DNA from: Candidatus Heimdallarchaeota archaeon
GTDB taxonomy: Archaea > Asgardarchaeota > Heimdallarchaeia > Hodarchaeales > Hodarchaeaceae
DNA length: 64,000 nt
Reading direction: 5' to 3'
Assembly: GCA_020353515.1 (NCBI GenBank)
Contig: CP070695.1
Coordinates: 1,524,284-1,588,283, forward strand
A program made the position numbers and the translations under genes. Positions 58,178 to 64,000 of the stretch are shown in pieces. A model generated the notes under the pieces. The model was given only the letters and a program-made list of their open reading frames with translations, searched no databases and had not been told where the DNA came from. Numbering within the stretch: the first letter of the stretch is position 1; each line of letters opens with the position of its first letter.

Positions 58178-58867
58178 CTATTCTCCTATGAGTTCATCTG
58201 TGACCAATAAAGCAATGGTTAGTAGGATTATAGCGTGAATGAAAAGAAGTAACGTATTGTTTAGGACATAAGCTGGATCCTCAAAAAGGACTATGTTCGT
58301 TGTTACTTGGGTCGCTATTAAAATGGAGGGGAGAATCAAAGGAAAAAATAAAATCGGGATTGCTAATGTTTTAGACCTTGCATAAACTGTTAGAAAGGAA
58401 ACAATACAACCTGCAACACAGAGATCAATCGTACCAATAGTTAACACAATACATAACAAAAGAAAATCAGCTTGAATGTTTAATCTTAGAAATACAATAG
58501 CAAGGATTAATGTGATAAGCTCGATTAGGGCTAAAATAACAATCAGATAGGCAAGTTTAGCCAAGAAAATTACCTGGGGTTTTATTGGTAAAGAAAGTAG
58601 TGAATAAATAGAATTCTTTCTGAGCTCACGAGAGAAGACTGATGTTAAACCTAACATGACTGTAAAAGTAATAATAAACCATAAACATGCTGCAGAAATG
58701 GCTTGTTTAGTCTCTAAGGAAATACTTCCTAAAAGATTAAAGAGAGTGGAAAAAATGAGGATGGATGCGAAGGAGAAAAGGCCCATTGAAAAAAGAGTTT
58801 CTCTTTTTCTAAACTCTAGCAGAATATCTTTTCTTGCTAAAAGGTAAATTTCACTAATCAAGGACAT
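58178..58867 (-). CDS. ccmB: CcmB, heme exporter membrane subunit
   Basis: A roughly 229-residue membrane protein with six helices, similar in order to CcmB: LARKDILLEFRKRETL at the N terminus, then repeated hydrophobic blocks, and SRELRKNSIYSLLSLPIK before the later helices. CcmB with CcmA forms the ABC exporter that supplies energy for heme attachment to CcmE. ATG 58867 follows GGGAGG well; TTG 58873 gives no spacing. It is the last gene of the ccm operon. Confidence 0.85.
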   Translation of the reverse strand: MSLISEIYLLARKDILLEFRKRETLFSMGLFSFASILIFSTLFNLLGSISLETKQAISAACLWFIITFTVMLGLTSVFSRELRKNSIYSLLSLPIKPQVIFLAKLAYLIVILALIELITLILAIVFLRLNIQADFLLLCIVLTIGTIDLCVAGCIVSFLTVYARSKTLAIPILFFPLILPSILIATQVTTNIVLFEDPAYVLNNTLLLFIHAIILLTIALLVTDELIGE

Positions 58868-58882
58868 TTCCAACCTCCCAAA

Positions 58883-59581
58883 TTAATTTTGTTTATTTAG
58901 AAAAAAATCAAACTCAGAGGGTTCTAGAACTTTTTCAATTCTTCCTTTTTCAAGATAATAGACTTTTGAACAAACTTGTGATATAGAATGGAAATCATGA
59001 GAACATATGATGACTGTTGTGCCAACTTTTCTATTTGAGATAATGTTTTTTATAAACTGTCTATTTTCAACATCTAATCCAGTAAATGGTTCATCTAGCA
59101 ATACTAATCGGGGAAGGTTTGGTAAAGTGATTTTTAAGAGCTGAAGCTTCTTAGCCATGCCTGTTGAAAGTTCATGAGTCGGTCGGTCTATAAAAAACTT
59201 TAATTTATACTGCTTAACCGCATTGTTAATAATATTTCCAGGATTCTTTGTTTTTCCATTTATCTTGAGATAAAACTCAAGATTTTCACGTCCTGTTAGA
59301 TCCTCATAGAAAAATGAGTGACTCAACAGTGTTCCGATCTCCTTTTTTAGAATGTGTTGATTATCTTTGACTACATTCCCAAATAGCTCTACTTTACCAG
59401 TCGTTGGCTTAATTAAAAGAGAGATTATCTTCAAAAGGGTGCTTTTTCCCACACCATTATTTCCCAATAAGCCAATTGTTTCCCCTTCCTTTATTGTCAG
59501 ATCTATATTCTTTAACGCCTTAATAAACCCGTAAACCTTTGAAACATTACTAAGCTTCACGATAGGATTCAGAACTGACAT
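58883..59581 (-). CDS. ccmA: CcmA, heme exporter ATPase
   Basis: A 233-residue ABC ATPase. The Walker A motif is LGNNGVGKSTLLK, the signature region is HELSTGMAKKLQLLK, Walker B is RLVLLDEPFTGLD and the H-loop IICSHD. The start is ATG 59581, which has AAGGA seven bases upstream and opens with SVLNPIVKLSNV; a longer frame back to 59632 has no ribosome site. With CcmB it forms the exporter of the Ccm system. It lies between ccmD-like and ccmB genes. Confidence 0.9.
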   Translation of the reverse strand: MSVLNPIVKLSNVSKVYGFIKALKNIDLTIKEGETIGLLGNNGVGKSTLLKIISLLIKPTTGKVELFGNVVKDNQHILKKEIGTLLSHSFFYEDLTGRENLEFYLKINGKTKNPGNIINNAVKQYKLKFFIDRPTHELSTGMAKKLQLLKITLPNLPRLVLLDEPFTGLDVENRQFIKNIISNRKVGTTVIICSHDFHSISQVCSKVYYLEKGRIEKVLEPSEFDFFLNKQN

Positions 59582-59634
59582 TTTAATATCCTTGTTACAA
59601 TTAGTCAAAGAGAATTGACAAGTGAGTTTCAATA

Positions 59635-59787
59635 TTAATCCTTTAAGCTATATAATTCCTTCTCTAATTTCTTTAATCTGTTATTCGTATAAAAAATGTA
59701 AATGAAAATTATTATCCAAACCGTTATAGATACGAAAAACATCAGACTCAATTCAGAACTAAGTAATTCATCAAAAAAATCTGCCAT
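59635..59787 (-). CDS. ccmD: CcmD-like small membrane protein
   Basis: A 50-residue protein, missed easily because of its size. It has a short N terminus (MADFFDELLSSE), one membrane helix (about residues 14-33), then a charged helix TNNRLKKLEKELYSL. That is the layout of CcmD, which helps CcmABC release heme-loaded CcmE. GAGGTGAT lies 10 bases ahead of the ATG. It lies exactly between ccmC and ccmA, where bacterial ccmD is often found, so the call has both context and shape behind it. Confidence 0.75.
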   Translation of the reverse strand: MADFFDELLSSELSLMFFVSITVWIIIFIYIFYTNNRLKKLEKELYSLKD

Positions 59788-59821
59788 ACCATTAATCACC
59801 TCTGATTTGTTAGCAAATGTG

Positions 59822-60526
59822 TTAGGCTTCCTCCATCATGGTTTTTCTTACTTCTTTCAACTTTAAATCAATTTTATTAACTCGATATGCCATATAGATC
59901 AGTATTAATGTTAAGATTCCAATTAAAAGAAAGTTTAGCATTAGATAAATTCCTACTCCTGGTCCGAGGGTCGTTTGTTGAGGAGCTGGATGTAAAGCAC
60001 CAACAACGTAGTTTGATAAAGGAACGGATGGAGAAGTCGCAATTCCGAATATCGCTGAAAGAGTGGCTTTTCTTTCGTGGTTTTCTTCCTCTATCATTTC
60101 TCTGAAAATCAATAATCCGACATAAGCTAGCCACATAATTAATGTTACAGTCTGTCGGGCTTCCCATTGCCACCAATAACCCCATTCTGCTTTAGACCAG
60201 ATTATACCCACAATAATGGTGATTGCTCCAACAACAACTCCTGTTTGGGCACTCGAAAGTAGAAAAAAATCGAACTTCAAGTCTTTTCTCCATAAGTACA
60301 TAATACCACTAATAAGTACAATGCCAAAACAGAAATATGTTGAAAAGGCAAACGGAACCATGTAGAAAATCGGGTGTCCGCTTACTGTGAAACCTTGAAA
60401 ATGTTTAGTAGTTATAAACACGAAATAATAGTTCAGAATGGAAAAACAGATTAAAAATGCCAAAACTATCCAATTAAGATTCTCTTGAATTTTTTCATTT
60501 ATCAAAGTGAGTTCCTCATGTTTCAT
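59822..60526 (-). CDS. ccmC: CcmC, heme transporter
   Basis: A 234-residue membrane protein with six helices and the WWD-type motif WGYWWQWEARQTVTLIMWL, a variant of WGTWWxWDPRLT. The flanking His/Trp pattern (SNYVVGALHPAP) corresponds to the second heme-contacting loop with its conserved His. CcmC loads heme onto CcmE. Its start lies inside the ccmE 3' end and the ATG overlaps by 11 bases, so translation is coupled. Gene order F-E-C-D-A-B agrees with its role. Confidence 0.9.
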   Translation of the reverse strand: MKHEELTLINEKIQENLNWIVLAFLICFSILNYYFVFITTKHFQGFTVSGHPIFYMVPFAFSTYFCFGIVLISGIMYLWRKDLKFDFFLLSSAQTGVVVGAITIIVGIIWSKAEWGYWWQWEARQTVTLIMWLAYVGLLIFREMIEEENHERKATLSAIFGIATSPSVPLSNYVVGALHPAPQQTTLGPGVGIYLMLNFLLIGILTLILIYMAYRVNKIDLKLKEVRKTMMEEA

Positions 60527-60914
60527 CTACATATTTTGATGGACATTTTGTACTAATCATTGAGGCCCGAAGTTTCCATATATTAGTTGTTGAAACAAGT
60601 TTACCTTCAATTAGTACAGTTTTTCCAGATTCAAATCCTGCAGGCTTCTCAACATTAGTTGCATTGACAAAAATAGTCAAAGATGCGTTATTTACATCAT
60701 CAGGATCAGTTACAAAGAATCCTGTGGTATTAGCCTGCTGAACAACACCTATTAGTTGAATATTACGGTTTATAAATGAATCTGGTCGTGATTCATCCAT
60801 CAATTCTTTCACAGTAAACACTGGTACAGATGAACTTGTCAGCAGAATCAAGAAAGCTCCACCACAGATTATGATTATCACTGCAGCAATTCCAATATTT
60901 CTGGGTTTAATCAT
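60516..60914 (-). CDS. ccmE: CcmE with CxxxY heme-binding motif
   Basis: A 132-residue heme chaperone: one N-terminal membrane helix (AAVIIIICGGAFLILLTSSS) and an OB-fold domain (FINRNIQLIGVVQQAN, VLIEGKLVS). The C-terminal heme-binding motif is CPSKY, i.e. CxxxY rather than the HxxxY of most bacteria. The CxxxY form is known from archaea and Desulfovibrio, where CcmH and CcmG are also absent. ATG 60914 is preferred over GTG 60926. The gene overlaps ccmF and ccmC. Confidence 0.95.
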   Translation of the reverse strand: MIKPRNIGIAAVIIIICGGAFLILLTSSSVPVFTVKELMDESRPDSFINRNIQLIGVVQQANTTGFFVTDPDDVNNASLTIFVNATNVEKPAGFESGKTVLIEGKLVSTTNIWKLRASMISTKCPSKYVDET

Positions 60915-63156
60915 ATATAACACCATCCACTTCGATTTTTTCTTCTGATATAAGATCTTTCTCTATTTCTCTTTTTCTTAATGAGGAAGCTTTTCTAAGA
61001 AGGATTAATCTCCCAATGGTTAATGGAATGATAGCAAAATGGAGGAGAAGGCAGCCAGCCCAGACAATATTCACGTATGGAATTATTTTTATCTGAAGAA
61101 TAGTACCTATAAGACTTCCTGAGATCGGGTTTTCTAAAATACCAGCAGTAACAATGTATATGTCAGCAAATAGATCACTAATTATTGTAACTTCATGATT
61201 CCAATTTTTTGGGTCTGTCCAGCGTTTATGAATGAGTACTCGGCTCACTCCAAAACCTATTGTTCGTGTTCCTGTGGATATCTGAAAAAACGTTTGGTAT
61301 TCCATGAGATACAGACCAGATTCGTGAACAACTTCATCCATGTCTAAAATTGAGATTGTTAATGAAGTTCCTTCAATGGTTTCAGATTGACCATCGTAAA
61401 GAAGAACTTCGTATGTACTCGTCATATTAATACTCAATATCGCTCCTAAAATGATCACTAAGAAAGAGAAATGCAACATTATCTGAGAAGTCTTACGAAT
61501 AAGGTTTTTTTCTTCTTTCAGTGCCACATTTATAAATTCTGCAATTAAACCAGCTAAGCCAAGAATTATAAGAGGAAGGACTAAGTCTGCTTTTTCACTA
61601 GTAGTCCAGAAGTTACTAAGGAAAGATAAAATGGGATTTCCTTGTCCTAGAAATGAGGAAAGAACGCCTTCTTTATATAAGAAACCACTTATTGCAAATA
61701 CAATCCCTGTAATTATTCCACCAATTGCTAATCCAGTCTTCCGTTTAATGCTGAGTCTTGGGTAAAATGTACAGAAAAATTGTGCTATCAGCATAATTCC
61801 TCCAAAAACAGTTAAAACTGTATTATAGAACAATTTCCCCACACTAATGCTTGGTCCGAATCCTTCTGAGCTAAAGGTGATTAAATAACCAAGAATATTA
61901 TAGATAACGGGTGCTATCAAACCTAGAATTATGGCATAAGTACCTAAAATGCCAGAAATGAATGAAATTTTCAATGCAGTTACACGGGACTTTGATGCCT
62001 GAAAATCTTCCTTATTTAGCGAAAGGGGTACATGAAAGATTTCCCTATTCTTAAAACCATAGATATGCGGAAGCAAAAAATTAACAACTAGCACAATAAA
62101 AAGGAAAAACATCCTTTCATTAGGAATAACTGATAATATTATTTGCATAATGAAGCTATTTTCAGGAATGAAAATCCTGAGAATATCGGCAAGCGTACTA
62201 TCCAAGGGAAATGTATGTACACTAGATATGATACCACTTCTAGTTACATACGTGGCAAATAGTGTACCAATATAACTCATACTTACAATGTAATTACCAA
62301 AGTATTCTCTTTTATTAAAGAATCTTTTTCCATGAAAATAAAAGGTAATAAAGAGCCATGGTACTAGAGACGCTGTTTCAACGGGATCCCATGCCCAGAA
62401 ACCACCCCAACCCAGAGTAATATAAGCCCAGTATCCTCCAATTATTATTCCAGAGCTTAAAACAAGCCAAGCCAGTGAAATAATAAATTCAAAGAAATTA
62501 TCTAGTTTCTCTTTTCCCTCAAAGTTGGGAACCTTCCCATCTTCAAGAACTGAAATTCTTGCTATTCCAATGACCATGGGAATTATGCATAAAGCGTAAC
62601 CAATGAAAATGATTGAAGGATGAATAACATTCCAGATGTTCATTAAAACGGGATTTAATCCTATACCATCAGAGGTTGCCCCTAAATTCAACTTGAATGG
62701 TTCATGTAGTATTGATAATGCCACTAAAAAGGCTACTTGGAGAGCAAAAATTACAAATGAGCGCCAAAAGATGGGTTCATGAGCGAAATCCCTGAAAAGC
62801 GCCCTGAAGACAATGTAAAGAATTACAGCTAGAAAAGCCCAGAAGAAAAATGAACCTGCTTGTCCTGACCAAATAGCAGATAATCTCAAGAAAAAATCCA
62901 TGTCATTATTAACGTAACGACTCACATATATGAAATTATAATCAGCAGTTATGATAGAATAACTAAAATAAATAAATGAGACGAGAAATGCAGAACTACC
63001 GATAAATAGACTAATCTCAGAGTAAATTTCCCACTTTTCAATATACTTTCCAGATATTACAAGAAATATGTCGAAAAGTAACGCTATTAAGCTTATTAAT
63101 AACAATAACATTCCTACATCCATACCAAATATTCCCAGATCTAAATAAAACATCAT
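60907..63156 (-). CDS. ccmF: CcmF, cytochrome c heme lyase
   Basis: A 749-residue membrane protein of 14-16 helices, longer than typical bacterial CcmF (about 650). The WWD motif WGGFWAWDPVETASL is at residues 250-265 and the conserved GLNPVLMNIWNVIHPSIIFIGY region with its His precedes it. CcmF ligates heme to apocytochrome c with CcmE. No CcmG or CcmH gene is next to it, in line with archaeal systems. AGGTGA lies before the ATG. Confidence 0.95.
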   Translation of the reverse strand: MMFYLDLGIFGMDVGMLLLLISLIALLFDIFLVISGKYIEKWEIYSEISLFIGSSAFLVSFIYFSYSIITADYNFIYVSRYVNNDMDFFLRLSAIWSGQAGSFFFWAFLAVILYIVFRALFRDFAHEPIFWRSFVIFALQVAFLVALSILHEPFKLNLGATSDGIGLNPVLMNIWNVIHPSIIFIGYALCIIPMVIGIARISVLEDGKVPNFEGKEKLDNFFEFIISLAWLVLSSGIIIGGYWAYITLGWGGFWAWDPVETASLVPWLFITFYFHGKRFFNKREYFGNYIVSMSYIGTLFATYVTRSGIISSVHTFPLDSTLADILRIFIPENSFIMQIILSVIPNERMFFLFIVLVVNFLLPHIYGFKNREIFHVPLSLNKEDFQASKSRVTALKISFISGILGTYAIILGLIAPVIYNILGYLITFSSEGFGPSISVGKLFYNTVLTVFGGIMLIAQFFCTFYPRLSIKRKTGLAIGGIITGIVFAISGFLYKEGVLSSFLGQGNPILSFLSNFWTTSEKADLVLPLIILGLAGLIAEFINVALKEEKNLIRKTSQIMLHFSFLVIILGAILSINMTSTYEVLLYDGQSETIEGTSLTISILDMDEVVHESGLYLMEYQTFFQISTGTRTIGFGVSRVLIHKRWTDPKNWNHEVTIISDLFADIYIVTAGILENPISGSLIGTILQIKIIPYVNIVWAGCLLLHFAIIPLTIGRLILLRKASSLRKREIEKDLISEEKIEVDGVIYD

Positions 63157-63164
63157 TCATTCAC

Positions 63165-64000
63165 CTAAGTATTACGTCTTGTTCCTCTTTTTCTTTTCAC
63201 GTTATGTGTTCTTTTCATACTCTTCAAAGTTTTACGAGCGCTTCTTCCTTTATATTCCACATAAGTGTAGAGGCCTAAAGGAACTAAAATCAATACAACA
63301 AAGAGTATTCCAATGACAAATGACATTGGTATCGTTTCAAGATGACCTAGTATTTCCATATAGTTCGCAGGACTATATGCAAAATTTCCCCAATTATCTA
63401 TGGCTTCAAAGTAGTAGGCATAGATACCAGGTTCAGGAAGTCCTTCTGGGAAGGTTACAGTCCAAAGATAATCACCAATCTTCTCTAAAGCGATGGATTT
63501 CTGAACTTCACCTGGGAGATGATAATACATCCTAACAAATTCAACCTCCCCTTGCAAAGGTACATCTTGAGCGATGACATTGATTGAAAAATTGCTGTTA
63601 ACTGGAACTTCACTCGCAGGATCGATTCCAATTTCCAAAATGTATGGTGCCCACTCATCTCTCTGCCACAGGAAAAAATAGGATCCACGTACAATCTCGT
63701 TACCTAAAGTGTCGTTTACTATGATTTGAAAATTGATCGTGGTTTCATGTGGTTGGGCATCAAAGCTGAAATTAAACATATTTCCAACATGAGAAAGAGG
63801 GATCATATTTCCCAGTTGATAATCCCCGTTATTTATTGAATAATTAATCATAACTCTAGATATGCCGTCAGAGTCAAATGCTGCAACTAAAATTGTCACT
63901 GGATCCCCTATGAAGTCTATATCTTTCGATCGGGGCGTTGATGGAGACCAAACGGCGTTGAGTACGCCTGGTTTACTATATAACCACAGATTTGCCAAGG
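63165..64000 (-). CDS. Ig-like-domain membrane protein, N terminus cut by the window
   Basis: The frame runs off the right edge, so the N terminus is missing. The visible 277 residues contain two beta-rich Ig-like domains (ILVAAFDSDGISRVMINYSINNG and FSINVIAQDVPLQGEVEFVRMYYH), each with Gly/Asp-rich loops, then one membrane helix (about residues 225-248) and a basic cytosolic tail (KRTHNVKRKRGTRRNT). It is most likely exposed outside the cell and anchored by its C-terminal helix. It precedes ccmF by 8 bases, so it belongs to the same transcript and may act in cytochrome c maturation or in presenting apocytochromes, but no such family is recognised. Confidence 0.65.
   Translation of the reverse strand, partial: LANLWLYSKPGVLNAVWSPSTPRSKDIDFIGDPVTILVAAFDSDGISRVMINYSINNGDYQLGNMIPLSHVGNMFNFSFDAQPHETTINFQIIVNDTLGNEIVRGSYFFLWQRDEWAPYILEIGIDPASEVPVNSNFSINVIAQDVPLQGEVEFVRMYYHLPGEVQKSIALEKIGDYLWTVTFPEGLPEPGIYAYYFEAIDNWGNFAYSPANYMEILGHLETIPMSFVIGILFVVLILVPLGLYTYVEYKGRSARKTLKSMKRTHNVKRKRGTRRNT

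Noticed and set aside
1..64000. CRISPR repeats, transposases, integrases or phage genes.
   Set aside because: No regularly spaced repeats, no DDE motifs or terminal inverted repeats and no integrase-like protein was seen.

Overview
This 64 kb window is AT-rich (by eye roughly 35-37% G+C), densely coded, and reads as the chromosome of an Asgard archaeon, most likely a Heimdallarchaeia-type lineage. The case rests on archaeal TATA-box promoters and GGTGA/GGAGG ribosome sites, a Rag/Gtr-like GTPase with a C-terminal roadblock-like region (974-1876), an HdrA/MvhADG hydrogenase set, archaeal lycopene cyclase, Lrp/TrmB/HxlR regulators, leucine-rich repeats, and an archaeal cytochrome c maturation set with a CxxxY-type CcmE. 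No tRNA, rRNA, CRISPR array or insertion sequence was seen. The lineage is an inference from gene content, since no marker gene is present.

Layout. (1) 1-2.9 kb: a truncated C_GCAxxG_C_C protein, a NifX-like protein, the Rag-like GTPase and a TauE/SafE permease. (2) 3.3-10.1 kb: an operon for a fused HdrC-HdrB (HdrD-like) protein, HdrA, and hydrogenase subunits MvhD, MvhG and MvhA, followed by the convergent maturation protease; together this looks like an H2-oxidising electron-bifurcating complex. (3) 10.1-25 kb: a carotenoid region with two phytoene synthases, two phytoene desaturases, a fused-type lycopene cyclase, a TspO-like protein, a third CrtI-superfamily oxidoreductase, several unknown proteins, a regulator that carries the CarH-type adenosylcobalamin photosensor signature, a decayed staygreen gene and a fragment of a duplicated flavoprotein gene. 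(4) 25-38 kb: mixed metabolism, including lipase, PlsC, acyl-CoA ligase, aldo/keto reductases, a glycosyltransferase, a cell-surface protein with a C-terminal sorting-like tail and a TatD-like hydrolase. (5) 38.5-46.5 kb: a leucine-rich-repeat protein and then a sulfur-trafficking block (TusA, DsrE2, DsrE, TusA, SQR-like flavoprotein, Cys-rich Lrp-type regulator, HdrC, HdrB), a longin-like protein and a DUF5320 protein behind a perfect palindromic operator. (6) 46.5-58 kb: an orphan 2-oxoacid oxidoreductase gamma subunit, two heme O synthase paralogues, a NapH-like ferredoxin, unknown membrane proteins, regulators, a DUF438/hemerythrin/PAS protein and an FTR1 iron permease. (7) 58-64 kb: a ccmF-E-C-D-A-B operon on the minus strand, in which a 50-codon ccmD-like gene sits between ccmC and ccmA.

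Themes. Iron uptake, heme O synthesis, membrane ferredoxin and cytochrome c maturation point to a cell with heme-based respiration. Hdr/Mvh, HdrCB, TusA/DsrE and SQR point to thiol/sulfane-sulfur redox chemistry linked to H2. The carotenoid block with a predicted B12-based light sensor is the most striking part: it suggests light-controlled pigment synthesis using an archaeal winged-helix version of CarH.
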